Shown piece after piece: positions 17,111-26,377 of a DNA stretch of 64,000 nt. Positions within the stretch are counted from its first letter, which is position 1, and the number at the start of each line of letters is the position of its first letter. Where the stretch lies: NCBI GenBank assembly GCA_026390795.1, contig JAPLFG010000003.1:1054001-1118000 (forward strand). Reading direction: 5' to 3'. Source of the stretch: Ignavibacteriales bacterium. Its GTDB lineage: Bacteria > Bacteroidota > Ignavibacteria > Ignavibacteriales > Melioribacteraceae. Made by a program: the position numbers and the translations under genes. Below the pieces are notes generated by a model. That model ran no database searches and was not told the origin of the DNA. It saw only the letters and a program-made list of their open reading frames with translations.

Positions 17111-19933
17111 ATGAAACAGAACCGATCATTTATTTTTATTTTCTTGATTTTATGTTTTAGCATAACTCTTTTCGGAGGGGAAAAGAAAAAAGAATTTAAA
17201 ATTCCTTATGAGAAATACAAACTCTCAAACGGATTAAATGTAATTCTGCATATTGATAAATCTGATCCGATTGCTGCTGTTTATGTTGTTTATCATGTAG
17301 GATCGGCTAGAGAAGTTCAAGGTAAAACCGGTTTTGCACACTTGTTTGAGCATTTGAGATTCAATGAATCGCAAGATATTCCCCAGGGTCAATGGTTCAA
17401 AAAACTTCAAACTGCTGGAGCTTCAATTGTGAACGGTTCAACAAATACCGACAGAACAAATTATTTTGAAGTAGTTCCAAAGAACGCCGTTGAAATGGCA
17501 TTGTGGATGGAATCTGATAGAATGGGTTTCCTTTTAAGCAAAGTCAACCAGGAAACATTTGTAACTCAGCAGAATGTTGTGCAAAATGAAAAACGCCAGG
17601 GAGATAACAGAGCTTATTCTCAAAGTCAGTATATGTCGACCAAACTTATGTATCCCGCAACTCATCCTTACAGTCATACTGTAATTGGCCAACTGGAAGA
17701 TCTGGCGGCAGCATCTTTACAAGACGTTTTTGATTTTCATGCTAAGTACTATGCACCAAGCAATGCAACATTAATTGTTTCCGGCGATATTGACGTAGCC
17801 CAAACAAAAAAATGGATTGATAAATATTTTGCTGAAATAAAATCTGAGCCGGCACCGGCGCCTCTTGCTAAAATGTCGGTTACTTTAAAAGAAACCGTAA
17901 GAGCTTATTGTGAAGACAATCTTGCTAACGCTCCAAGATTGGGAATGGAATTTCCTACAGTTGAAGAATTTAATAAGGACGCATACGCACTCGAATTTTT
18001 CGGACGTATTTTTGCCGGAAGCAAAAAATCACCTTTATACAAAGTGATTGTTGAAGAGAAAAAACTTGCACCGAATGTAATGGCCAGACAAGGAAGCGAT
18101 GAAGTTGCAGGTTCTTTCGATATTTCGATAACGGCGTTCCCTAAGGTAAAATTAGGTGATGTTGAAGCGGGCGTAAAAGAAGCTTTTTTGAGATTTGAAA
18201 AAGACGGCTTTACTGATAAAGATATTGAAAGACAGAAAGCAGGAATTGAATATAGTTTTTACAATCAAAGTGCGAGCGTTTTAGGTAAAGCAATGCGGCT
18301 TGGCGATTATAATATTTTCAAAGGCTCGCCGGATTATATGGCAACGGATCTTAAAGACAGAATGAGTGTTACAAAAGATGATGTATGGAGAGTCTATAAC
18401 AAATACATAAAAGGTGAGAACTACCTAATTACCAGCATCGTTCAAAAAGGAAAACCAGAATTAGCCGCGCCGGATTCAAAATTATGGGTCGTTCAAGAAG
18501 AATCAATTGAGAAACAAGGAACCAAAAAGAAAGAAGTTGTTAACGCACCATACGTTCCCATCCCTTCCAAGATTGATAGAACAAAAGAACCGATGAAAGG
18601 AAAAGACCCGATTTTAACTCTTCCAAAAATTTGGAAAGATAAAACTAAAAACGGGATTGAAGTTTTCGGAATCAAGCAGAGTGAATTACCGCTTGTTCAA
18701 TTCTCAATTATTTTGAAAGGCGGAATGCTGCTTGATAATCCTGATAAAATCGGCGTGGCTTCTTTAACAGCCCGATTAATGAACGAGGGAACAAAAACAA
18801 AAACTCCGGTTGAATTGCGTGAGGCTATACAGGATTTGGGAGCCAACATAAATATCCAGGGTGAAGCAGAATCGATAACAATTTCTGGAGGTTGTCTTGC
18901 AAACAAATTAAATGAAACTTTTGCTCTGGCGAAAGAAATGATTTTCGAACCGCGCTGGGATGCAAATGAATTTGAACTCGCAAAAAATCAGACCATTGAA
19001 GGATTGAAGAGAACTGAAACAGCTCCGACATCAATCGCCAGGAGTGTATTCGAGAAATTGGTTTACGGTACAGATAACATTTTAGCTAATGAACCGGCCG
19101 GATCAATTAAATCTGTAGAAGCCATTACTCTAGATGATTTGAAAAAATACTACGATCAATATTTCTCTCCTTCAGTTGCAAAAGTTATGATAGTCGGAGA
19201 TATAACAAAAGAAAAAGCTGTAGCATTGTTCAACGGTTTGAAGGATTGGAATTCTAAAGAGGTAAAAATTCCAGCTTCGGAAATTGTAAAATCTGCAAAA
19301 CCAGGAATCTATTTTGTTGATGTCCCTAAAGCGAAACAGTCGCAAGTTTTTGCGGGACATATAGGACCAAGTAGCACAGATCCCGATTTTTACAAAGCCG
19401 TGGTAATTAATCAAAAGCTCGGTGGTGATTTCAGCGGAATATTGAACATGATTTTGCGCGAGAAAAAATCGTTCACCTACGGTGCACGTTCCGGATTTAC
19501 AGGAAATGCCTATGCCGGATTGTTTCTTGCATCATCCGCAGTTCAAGCGAATTCTACTTTTGAATCCACACAGATCGTTCGTGATGAAATCAAAAAATAT
19601 CAGGATGGAATTTCCAAAGAAGATTTAGATCAAGTAAAGAGCGCTTTGTTAAAAAGCAACGCCGGCAAATTTGAAACCCTTATGCAGCTTTCGGGAATGC
19701 TTCAGCCGGTTGTAATGTATAATCTTCCATTCAATTATATCAAGCAACGTGAAACGGTTGTTCAGAAAATGACTCCCGAAGAACATATGAAATTGACTCA
19801 AAAATTTATTCATCCCGATAAATTGATTTATGTAATCGTTGGAGATAAAGAATCCCAATTTGCCAAACTGAAAGAGTTAGGCTTGGGAGATCCGGTATTA
19901 CTTGATAAAGATGGAAAACCTGTATCTCAATAA
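17111..19933 (+). CDS. Secreted M16 family zinc peptidase, double-domain
   Basis: The 940-residue protein begins with a signal peptide and has two M16 modules (about 30-480 and 490-930). The first carries the inverted zinc motif HLFEH (H77, E80, H81), followed by the expected distal Glu region; the second (KTKNGIEVFGI onward) lacks HxxEH and is the non-catalytic half, as usual in fused M16 enzymes. TTGGAGGAATA gives a strong ribosome binding site. It probably digests peptides in the periplasm. It is flanked by two copies of a GATCAAG-type hairpin repeat. Confidence 0.92.
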   Translation: MKQNRSFIFIFLILCFSITLFGGEKKKEFKIPYEKYKLSNGLNVILHIDKSDPIAAVYVVYHVGSAREVQGKTGFAHLFEHLRFNESQDIPQGQWFKKLQTAGASIVNGSTNTDRTNYFEVVPKNAVEMALWMESDRMGFLLSKVNQETFVTQQNVVQNEKRQGDNRAYSQSQYMSTKLMYPATHPYSHTVIGQLEDLAAASLQDVFDFHAKYYAPSNATLIVSGDIDVAQTKKWIDKYFAEIKSEPAPAPLAKMSVTLKETVRAYCEDNLANAPRLGMEFPTVEEFNKDAYALEFFGRIFAGSKKSPLYKVIVEEKKLAPNVMARQGSDEVAGSFDISITAFPKVKLGDVEAGVKEAFLRFEKDGFTDKDIERQKAGIEYSFYNQSASVLGKAMRLGDYNIFKGSPDYMATDLKDRMSVTKDDVWRVYNKYIKGENYLITSIVQKGKPELAAPDSKLWVVQEESIEKQGTKKKEVVNAPYVPIPSKIDRTKEPMKGKDPILTLPKIWKDKTKNGIEVFGIKQSELPLVQFSIILKGGMLLDNPDKIGVASLTARLMNEGTKTKTPVELREAIQDLGANINIQGEAESITISGGCLANKLNETFALAKEMIFEPRWDANEFELAKNQTIEGLKRTETAPTSIARSVFEKLVYGTDNILANEPAGSIKSVEAITLDDLKKYYDQYFSPSVAKVMIVGDITKEKAVALFNGLKDWNSKEVKIPASEIVKSAKPGIYFVDVPKAKQSQVFAGHIGPSSTDPDFYKAVVINQKLGGDFSGILNMILREKKSFTYGARSGFTGNAYAGLFLASSAVQANSTFESTQIVRDEIKKYQDGISKEDLDQVKSALLKSNAGKFETLMQLSGMLQPVVMYNLPFNYIKQRETVVQKMTPEEHMKLTQKFIHPDKLIYVIVGDKESQFAKLKELGLGDPVLLDKDGKPVSQ

Positions 19934-19934
19934 A

Positions 19935-19999
19935 AGATCAAGAGCAAGATCACGAGCAAGAGTAATTCTATCTTGCTCTTGGTCTTGATCATAATCTAA
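19935..19999. repeat. GATCAAGAGCAAGATC-family hairpin repeat, copy 2
   Basis: The stretch starts AGATCAAGAGCAAGATCACG and its complementary arm reads TCTTGCTCTTGGTCTTGATC. The arms pair imperfectly and could act as a transcript-end hairpin for the M16 gene, whose stop codon lies immediately before it. Related to the copy at 16727. Confidence 0.6.
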
Positions 20000-20073
20000 C
20001 TCCTTCTCCTCGCGAATCCTTTCTCATTTACCAGCATCATATATTCAGATAATTATTTTAAGAGGAGAATAAA

Positions 20074-20409
20074 ATGCAAAACCTTATAGAAGGAACTGAT
20101 TTAAATTTCACACAGGAAGTTTTACAATCCGACACACCGGTACTGGTAGATTTCTGGGCACCATGGTGCGGACCGTGCAGAATGGTTGCTCCTGTAGTTG
20201 AAGAAATCGCAAATGAATTAGTCGGTAAATTGAAAGTTGTAAAATTGAATACGGATGAAAATTTCAACGTTGCAGGTCAATACGGAATTATGAGCATTCC
20301 TACGTTGGGAATATTTAAGAACGGCAAAATGGTAGATTCTGTAATCGGCGCTGTTCCAAAACATCACCTGGTTAGCAAAATTACACCTTATTTAGCGGTT
20401 TCAAATTAA
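20074..20409 (+). CDS. trxA: Thioredoxin
   Basis: This 111-residue protein is a complete thioredoxin, the general protein disulfide reductase fed by thioredoxin reductase. It has the canonical active site [11 protein letters not shown] and the cis-proline loop [12 protein letters not shown]. The length is typical (about 105-110). AAGAGGAGAATAAA upstream of the ATG is a good ribosome binding site. No signal peptide, so cytoplasmic. A clear intrinsic terminator follows at 20448. Confidence 0.95.
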   Translation: MQNLIEGTDLNFTQEVLQSDTPVLVDFWAPWCGPCRMVAPVVEEIANELVGKLKVVKLNTDENFNVAGQYGIMSIPTLGIFKNGKMVDSVIGAVPKHHLVSKITPYLAVSN

Positions 20410-20447
20410 ATTTTATTAGAGTTATTGAACAGAAAGAATTTAAAAAC

Positions 20448-20481
20448 AAAAAGCCGGGTTCAAGAGAAACCGGCTTTTTAA
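20448..20481. terminator. Bidirectional intrinsic terminator between trxA and serC
   Basis: AAAAAGCCGG and CCGGCTTTTT pair around a short loop, with a T-tract after the stem on the plus strand and an A-tract before it. It can end both trxA (plus) and serC (minus) transcripts. Confidence 0.85.
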
Positions 20482-20499
20482 TTTTCTACACATATACAA

Positions 20500-21585
20500 T
20501 TAATTATTCTTCTTAAAATCCTTCATGAATTCAACTAATGCTTCAACACCATGTTTAGGAAACGCATTGTAGATTGACGCACGTATTCCGCCGACCGAGC
20601 GATGACCCTTCAAACCGCTAAATCCTTTGGCAGATGCTTCTTTAATAAATTTCTCTTCTAACTGTTCATTCGGCAATCTGTAAGTTACATTCATTAATGA
20701 ACGGTCTTCCTTTACAGTTGTCCCCTTGTAATAACCATCGCTTGTATCGAATGCATCATACAATATAGCCGCCTTCTCAACATTGCGTCTGTACATTTCA
20801 TCTAGTCCGCCCATGTTTAAAAGCCATTTAAAAACTAAACCGGCAATATAAATTCCAAACGTAGCCGGAGTGTTGTACATAGTTTCATTATCAGAATGAA
20901 TTTTATAATTCATATATGTATGAAGAGTATCCGATGATCTTTCTAATAAATCTTTTCTAACGATAATAACAGTAACACCGGCAGGACCAATATTTTTTTG
21001 CGCACCGGCATAAATTAAACCGTACTTGTTAATATTTATTTTCTTGTGAAGAAAATCCGAAGATGCATCGCAAACAAGAGGAACGTTGCCGACTTCAGGT
21101 TCAGTTCGCCATTCAGTTCCGTAAATTGTGTTGTTCGATGTAAAGTGAACATAAGATGCATCCGGATCGAGTTTCAATTCTGATTGTTTTGGAATGCGAA
21201 CATAATTCTCTGATTTGGTTGTAGCGGCAATGTTTACGGCGCCAACTCTTTTAGCTTCTTTAACCGCCTTTTCTGCCCATGCACCGGTGACAATATAATC
21301 CGCTTTATTTTTTGGCGGCATTAAGTTCAAAGGCACCATGGAGAATTGAAGTGTTGCCCCACCTTGCAAAAATAAAATTGAAAACTTATCGTCAATGCCG
21401 AGAAGTTTTCTCAAATCGGCATCAGCTTCTTTTATGACGGCATCAAATATTTTTCCGCGGTGGCTCATTTCCATTATGCTCATACCGGAACCTTTGTAAC
21501 TAAACAAATCCTTCTGCGCATCAAGCAAAACTTCTTCTGGAAGAATTGCCGGGCCCGCGCTCAAATTATAAATTCTTTTTTCCAT
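20500..21585 (-). CDS. serC: Phosphoserine aminotransferase
   Basis: The enzyme converts 3-phosphohydroxypyruvate and glutamate to phosphoserine (serine and pyridoxine biosynthesis) using PLP. Family motifs include YNLSAGPAILPEEVL at the N-terminus, GGATLQFSMVPLNL for PLP phosphate contacts, and the PLP lysine in AGAQKNIGPAGV. The C-terminal GLKGHRSVGGIRASIYNA substrate-binding stretch is intact. The 361-residue length is normal. DUF1015 follows it upstream on the same strand, a common arrangement. Confidence 0.95.
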   Translation of the reverse strand: MEKRIYNLSAGPAILPEEVLLDAQKDLFSYKGSGMSIMEMSHRGKIFDAVIKEADADLRKLLGIDDKFSILFLQGGATLQFSMVPLNLMPPKNKADYIVTGAWAEKAVKEAKRVGAVNIAATTKSENYVRIPKQSELKLDPDASYVHFTSNNTIYGTEWRTEPEVGNVPLVCDASSDFLHKKININKYGLIYAGAQKNIGPAGVTVIIVRKDLLERSSDTLHTYMNYKIHSDNETMYNTPATFGIYIAGLVFKWLLNMGGLDEMYRRNVEKAAILYDAFDTSDGYYKGTTVKEDRSLMNVTYRLPNEQLEEKFIKEASAKGFSGLKGHRSVGGIRASIYNAFPKHGVEALVEFMKDFKKNN

Positions 21586-21602
21586 TTTGTTAACTCCGTT
21601 GT

Positions 21603-21650
21603 TTATCTGTGCAAATCCGTTTAATCCGCGTCATCCGCGTTCTATTTATT
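21603..21650. repeat. Short repeat of the ATCCGCGTCATCCGCGTTC type
   Basis: The spacer between serC and the DUF1015 gene contains TCTGTGCAAATCCG and TTTAATCCGCGTCATCCGCG, a near-tandem of a GTnATCCGcGT word. This wording recurs in spacers of many unrelated bacterial genomes. No function is evident. Confidence 0.45.
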
Positions 21651-22882
21651 TATATCACATGTACTAACAAACCGTCTCTCAATTTTGGTTCGAACCAAGT
21701 TGATTTTGGAGGCATTGTTTCGCCGGCATCGGAAATGTTGATCAGGTCGTCAACTGAGACCGGGAACATAGAAAAAGCAACAGCTGCTTTGCCGCTATCA
21801 ACTAGTTTTTCTAATTCTTCCGTACCTCGAATACCGCCAATAAAATCAATATTTGTATCAGTGCGAGGATCTTCAATTCCAAGAACCGGATGAAGCAAAT
21901 AATTTTGCAGCAAGCTTACATCAAGTTTATCACCGAAGGCTTTACCAGGTTTAACATTTTCATTCGGTTTTAGTAGATACCATTTTTTTCCTAAGTACAT
22001 TGTAAATGTTTTTTCCGATTGTGGATTTTGAGAGTCCGTTTCTTCGATTGTAAAATTCTTTCTAACCTTCTCTAAAAAATCAGTCTTACTCAATTTCAAT
22101 TCACGAATTACGCGGTTGTAAGGAAGAATTTTCAATTGTTCTGCCGGAAAGAGAACTCCTATAAAATAATTATACTCTTCTTCTCCAGTGTGATTTGAAT
22201 TTTGTTCCATCTTAACTTTTTGCGCACGACTTGCACTTGCGGCACGGTGATGTCCGTCGGCGATATAAAGATTTTTAACTTTCCCGATTTCAGAGATGAC
22301 AATTTCCGTGTATTCATCCTGGAGAATCCAAACCTCGTGTTTAATTCCATCGTGAGATGTGAAATGATAGATTGGATTGTTTTTGCCGATCGTATCGTTA
22401 ACAACTTGATCAACTTCCTTGACCGATCTATATGTTAGAAAAACCGGACCGGTTTGAGCTTCGGTTGTAATAATATGATTTGTTCGGTCGTCTTCTTTTA
22501 CTTTGCGAGTTTTTTCGTGCTTCTTGATCACATCATTTTCATAATCTACAATAGAAAATGTAGCCGCAATTCCGGTCTGGGAATGATTACCCATAGTAAG
22601 TCTGTAAATATAAAAATGTGGTGTCGGGTCTTGCATAAGAGGCGCTTCAATTCTTAAACGGTCAAAATTTTCTTTAGCCCGTTGATAAACTTCCTGTGAG
22701 TAGACATTTGTCTTCTCTTTCAATTCAATTTCTGAGCGTGTAACACGTAAAAAATTAATCGGATTTCCTTTTGCGAGTTCTGCGGCTTCTTCTCTATTAA
22801 CAACATCGTAAGGAACGCTGGCAACTAGATGAGCAACCTTCTCGGACGGACGGACAGCTTTAAAGGGACGGATAACAGCCAT
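21650..22882 (-). CDS. DUF1015 family protein
   Basis: The 410-residue protein matches the DUF1015 family, with the opening VIRPFKAVRPSEKVAHLVASVPYDVVNREEA, the central IADGHHRAASA motif, and PRTDTNIDFIGG near the C-terminus. The HH/DGHHR segment is the most conserved part and looks like a catalytic or phosphate-binding site, although no activity is established. It lies upstream of serC on the same strand; DUF1015 is frequently found beside serA or serC, suggesting a link to serine metabolism. Confidence 0.88.
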   Translation of the reverse strand: MAVIRPFKAVRPSEKVAHLVASVPYDVVNREEAAELAKGNPINFLRVTRSEIELKEKTNVYSQEVYQRAKENFDRLRIEAPLMQDPTPHFYIYRLTMGNHSQTGIAATFSIVDYENDVIKKHEKTRKVKEDDRTNHIITTEAQTGPVFLTYRSVKEVDQVVNDTIGKNNPIYHFTSHDGIKHEVWILQDEYTEIVISEIGKVKNLYIADGHHRAASASRAQKVKMEQNSNHTGEEEYNYFIGVLFPAEQLKILPYNRVIRELKLSKTDFLEKVRKNFTIEETDSQNPQSEKTFTMYLGKKWYLLKPNENVKPGKAFGDKLDVSLLQNYLLHPVLGIEDPRTDTNIDFIGGIRGTEELEKLVDSGKAAVAFSMFPVSVDDLINISDAGETMPPKSTWFEPKLRDGLLVHVI

Positions 22883-22977
22883 AATTACTCCATAGTTTCA
22901 AAATTTTACAGATGAAAATTAGCACTAATAGGAATGATTGTAAAATGGAATTGAGGGGATTTACTGAAAATAGTGGC

Positions 22978-23021
22978 TAAAAAAAATCCCTTAGTGCTTT
23001 AGTCTATGTAAAGCACTAAGG
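22978..23021 (-). terminator. Intrinsic terminator of the TPR/TlpA gene
   Basis: CCTTAGTGCTTT and AAAGCACTAAGG form a perfect 12-bp stem with a 9-base loop at 22989-23021. On the minus strand it is followed by a run of T residues, directly after the stop codon at 23036. Confidence 0.85.
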
Positions 23022-23035
23022 AATAGAGATGAATT

Positions 23036-24922
23036 TTATTGAAGTAATGAGATCATTGTCGATAATTCAGTAACTAATTTATCGTCACTTCCGCTAAAAC
23101 CAACTGCTTTGAAACGAATGTTACCGGTTTTATCAATTATAAACTTTGTCGGAATTCCATCCACTTTATAGCTTTCAATCACTTTATTGTCGTTATCTAA
23201 CAGAACATGAAATGTGTATTTATTCTGAGTGATAAAATCCTGTGCATTCTTCTTTTTATCATCAACATTATTTTCCCATGTGTTTACGAATAAAAACTTC
23301 ACATTAGGATCGCTTCCAAATTTATTAACCGCTTTCTGCATTCCCGGAAATGACGCTTTGCATGGTCCGCACCACGTAGCCCAGAAGTCAATAATTACTA
23401 TTTTACCTTTTAGATCTGCTAGAGAAACATTCTTACCATCCAGATCAACCAGAGTAAACTTAGGCGCGGGCATTTCAATCATTGTTTTTTTCATTTCATC
23501 CAGAGCGGATTTATTGGCCTTCAACTCCATACCGGAAAGATATTTTTCAAAACCGGCGTCCGAGCCTTTTGTTTTCGTGTATGCCTCTTTCAATAAATCT
23601 TTCATTGTTGAAGTACTTTTGCCGTCGGTAATAAATTTTTCCATTTCGGTAGTTGCTTCGGCATATTTGCCGTTTGCAACTAGCGCCTGTGAATATCGTT
23701 CATTAATATCGGCACTCTTTCCGCCATCTAGATCATAAGCCTTTTTCATTACTTGTAATGCTTCTTTATTATCACCAAGCTTAAGAAGAATTGCACCGTA
23801 AGTATCTATAACAGCATAAGCCGAAGCGCTCATTATTTTTTTATACTCTTTTTCCGAATAATAAGGAGGTGTTTTCACGTCCGTTTTTTGCACAACTTTA
23901 CCGCTCAGTTCAACACCTTTTGCGGCCACTTCTTTTGCAAGCGGCAAGTTCACATTTTTTTCAAACATCGCCCAGGCTAAATTATTGTAGTCAGAACTTG
24001 TTGATTTCTCGTTTTTCTTAATCGCATCAAATGCTTCTTCATATTTTCCCTCCTTAATTAATGCTTGAGACGGATCAGGAAACAGATATACAACATATTG
24101 TGACTTGGGAAACTGAGCTTTGAATTTATCAGCAAGCTCTGCCTTTTTAGCTGCATCCTTTGTTCCGTAAGCTTCATTGAACTTTATCATTTCGGCACTT
24201 GAACCGGTCGGATATTTTTGTAGAATCAAAGCTTGTGTTGCCTCGTATTTATCTTTGGCTTTCAATACTCTATAAAGCTGAGACAAAAAAGAAAGATCTT
24301 CTTCGTTTTGAGAGAGAGTCTTTTCAAAATTCCCGGCTTCTGTTTTTAAATATTCTGCTGCTTTTTCTTTGTCAACTTTTGAGTAAGCGGAGTTATACAT
24401 GAAAAAGAAATCTTTTTTAGAGGATGGATATAATGAAAGTTCTTCATTAAAATATTTAAAAGCAGTTTCGGGATCAGAATCAAGATTAAACGCACCGAAC
24501 CAATTTATATAACCCACCGCCAATCCGCCTGAAGCATATTTGACGAACTTACCGTCGGCACCGTAAAAACGAACCGGAAAACATTTTGATCCGTTGTTGT
24601 CATATTCTTTTCCATCTGTAAAACGAAGAACAACACCCGCGCACGTATCTGCTGCAGAGAAACTTCCCTTCCAGACCTTACCTTCTTTTTTCAGATCATA
24701 TTCATTTGTTGAATAGATGTTCTTTCCATAAGCATGAACAAGCATACTAATGTTTTCTGCATTCTCTATTTTAGTTCCGGCTGGATTATAAGTAATTGTA
24801 ATTTTTTCTCCAGCTTTTGGTTTAGCAGGACTAAACGAAAAATTTTCATTCGATTGCGAATGGATACTTGAATTGAATCCGAGTAAAAGAAACAGTGCAA
24901 CTATCGAGACTATCTTTTTCAT
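23036..24922 (-). CDS. Exported TPR protein with C-terminal TlpA/thioredoxin-like domain
   Basis: The ATG at 24922 is chosen over 25000 because AGGGGAG lies directly upstream and the product then begins with a signal peptide (MKKIVSIVALFLLLGFNSSIHSQ). The N-terminal part is beta-rich, the middle (about 170-480) has TPR-like helical repeats, and the C-terminal 150 residues form a TlpA-type redoxin with WATWCGPCKASFPGMQ and GIPTKFIID. It is probably a periplasmic or surface thiol-disulfide oxidoreductase. Similar TPR-TlpA fusions are common in Bacteroidota. The substrate is unknown. Confidence 0.85.
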   Translation of the reverse strand: MKKIVSIVALFLLLGFNSSIHSQSNENFSFSPAKPKAGEKITITYNPAGTKIENAENISMLVHAYGKNIYSTNEYDLKKEGKVWKGSFSAADTCAGVVLRFTDGKEYDNNGSKCFPVRFYGADGKFVKYASGGLAVGYINWFGAFNLDSDPETAFKYFNEELSLYPSSKKDFFFMYNSAYSKVDKEKAAEYLKTEAGNFEKTLSQNEEDLSFLSQLYRVLKAKDKYEATQALILQKYPTGSSAEMIKFNEAYGTKDAAKKAELADKFKAQFPKSQYVVYLFPDPSQALIKEGKYEEAFDAIKKNEKSTSSDYNNLAWAMFEKNVNLPLAKEVAAKGVELSGKVVQKTDVKTPPYYSEKEYKKIMSASAYAVIDTYGAILLKLGDNKEALQVMKKAYDLDGGKSADINERYSQALVANGKYAEATTEMEKFITDGKSTSTMKDLLKEAYTKTKGSDAGFEKYLSGMELKANKSALDEMKKTMIEMPAPKFTLVDLDGKNVSLADLKGKIVIIDFWATWCGPCKASFPGMQKAVNKFGSDPNVKFLFVNTWENNVDDKKKNAQDFITQNKYTFHVLLDNDNKVIESYKVDGIPTKFIIDKTGNIRFKAVGFSGSDDKLVTELSTMISLLQ

Positions 24923-24996
24923 GACTCCCCTACAATTTTTAATGATGGAAGGAAAATAACGAGTAATAACTATAAAGACAATTAGAGACTTATTTT

Positions 24997-25701
24997 TCAA
25001 TCCATTAACATATCAAACAGAATGATTTTGGAATCAATTACCGCGCTTATTAGCAGTTCTTTTTCATCTTCAATTTTTACAGCATCTCCAGGCAGTAGTG
25101 AAATACCGTTAACATTTGCTTCGCCTTCAATCAAGTGAAGATACACACCTCGGTTTTTTTTCATTTCATACTTAATCTCTTTTCCTTTGTCGAGATCGGA
25201 AAGAAAAATTTCAGCGTCCTGGTTTATGAAAATAACTCCTTCTTCTTTAATTCCGCTTACAACCTTCAGCAATTTATTTTTCTTAACATCATGAGAAAAT
25301 TTCTTTTGTTCATACGAAGGAGTTAGCCCCATTTTATTAGGAATAAACCATATTTGTAAAAGTTTTAGAGTCTCTGAATCCGATGCGTTGAATTCAGAAT
25401 GAAAAATTCCATTGCCTGCTGTCATTCTCTGAACTTCATTAACAGTAATTGTCCCCTGGCCGCCGGAACTGTCTTTATGTGCAACTGTTCCTTCCAGAAT
25501 AATGGTAACAATTTCCATGTCTCTATGAGGATGAGTTGGAAAACCTTCGCCAGCTTGAATAACATCATCATTCATAACTCTCAAGGGTCCAAAGTGAATG
25601 TTTGACGGATCATAATATTCCCCAAATGAAAAACTATGACGGCTGTCGAGCCAATCTATCTGAGTATGTCCCCGTTCATTACTTCTTTTTATATCAATCA
25701 T
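24997..25701 (-). CDS. Pirin family bicupin protein
   Basis: The 234-residue protein is pirin/YhhW-like. The N-terminal cupin holds the metal ligands in PTHPHRDMEIVT and IFHSEF (His, His, His, Glu); DSRHSFSFGEYYDP is the family signature. Pirins bind Fe and some (YhhW) act as quercetin 2,3-dioxygenase. A MarR-type regulator gene lies just upstream on the same strand and a palindrome sits in the gap, suggesting regulated expression, possibly in response to phenolics or oxidants. Confidence 0.9.
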   Translation of the reverse strand: MIDIKRSNERGHTQIDWLDSRHSFSFGEYYDPSNIHFGPLRVMNDDVIQAGEGFPTHPHRDMEIVTIILEGTVAHKDSSGGQGTITVNEVQRMTAGNGIFHSEFNASDSETLKLLQIWFIPNKMGLTPSYEQKKFSHDVKKNKLLKVVSGIKEEGVIFINQDAEIFLSDLDKGKEIKYEMKKNRGVYLHLIEGEANVNGISLLPGDAVKIEDEKELLISAVIDSKIILFDMLMD

Positions 25702-25748
25702 TCTGATTTCTTTCTTTTTGTTGTTTGTAAATGTTACGAATTAGTTTA

Positions 25749-25773
25749 TTACTAATTAGTACTAATTTAGTAA
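25749..25773. promoter_or_regulatory. Candidate MarR operator in the pirin promoter
   Basis: The near-perfect 25-base inverted repeat TTACTAATTAGTACTAATTT plus AGTAA has the perfect core ATTAGTACTAAT. It lies in the 77-base gap between the MarR gene and the pirin start, 48-72 bases upstream of the pirin ATG, the expected place for an operator. Confidence 0.6.
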
Positions 25774-25778
25774 AAAAA

Positions 25779-26237
25779 TTATTTTCTTCTGCTTAGTGAT
25801 GTCCCTAATTTTTTTAGTAGGTCGCCCAGATTTTTTTGTTCTGCTGCGGTTAATACAGACATAAATTGTGATATGTTCTCGGCGTGTTTAACAAATACTT
25901 CCTCAAATAATTTTTGTCCGGAAGATGTGAGCTGAATATGAATGGCGCGCCGGTCCTCATTACTTGGAACACGTTCGATATAGCCCAGCTTTTCAATATT
26001 ATCCAGAACCAAAGTCATATTACCGCCAGTCACCAACATCTTATCACAAATCTCTCCTATCTTAAGCGGTCCCAAATGCCCAATGACTTCAATAACAGCA
26101 AATTGCGGCTGCGTTAATCCGAATTCTTTAATACTCTCGGATGATTTTTTGTCAAACGAAGAATAAGCCCGGGCAAATTTAACCCATGTACTAAGTGCCA
26201 AATCTATTCTTTTACCGTATTTCAATGTAGTCTTCAA
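25779..26237 (-). CDS. MarR family transcriptional regulator
   Basis: The 152-residue protein has the winged-helix arrangement of MarR regulators: GLTQPQFAVIEVIGHLGPLKIGEICDKMLVTGGNMTLVLDNIEKLGYIER, followed by the wing SNEDRRAIHIQLT. It would act as a ligand-responsive dimer repressor. Its gene precedes pirin on the same strand, with inverted repeats both in the pirin promoter (25749) and before its own start (26274). No cysteine pair of the OhrR type stands out, so small-molecule sensing is more likely than peroxide sensing. Confidence 0.9.
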   Translation of the reverse strand: MKTTLKYGKRIDLALSTWVKFARAYSSFDKKSSESIKEFGLTQPQFAVIEVIGHLGPLKIGEICDKMLVTGGNMTLVLDNIEKLGYIERVPSNEDRRAIHIQLTSSGQKLFEEVFVKHAENISQFMSVLTAAEQKNLGDLLKKLGTSLSRRK

Positions 26238-26273
26238 TGTTTATACCTATCTATAACATTACTTTATAAAATT

Positions 26274-26292
26274 AAGTTATCGGTAATAACTT
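26274..26292. promoter_or_regulatory. Inverted repeat upstream of the marR gene
   Basis: AAGTTAT-CGGTA-ATAACTT is a 7-5-7 inverted repeat located 37 bases upstream of the MarR gene start. It could be an autoregulatory site; it differs in sequence from the pirin-promoter palindrome, so the two may not bind the same protein. Confidence 0.35.
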
Positions 26293-26377
26293 GTCAAGTC
26301 ATCTTGAAATCACCGAATAATTTGGGAACTATTTTACCAAAATTTTCATTAATCAGATTGTAACCACCGGAATATGT

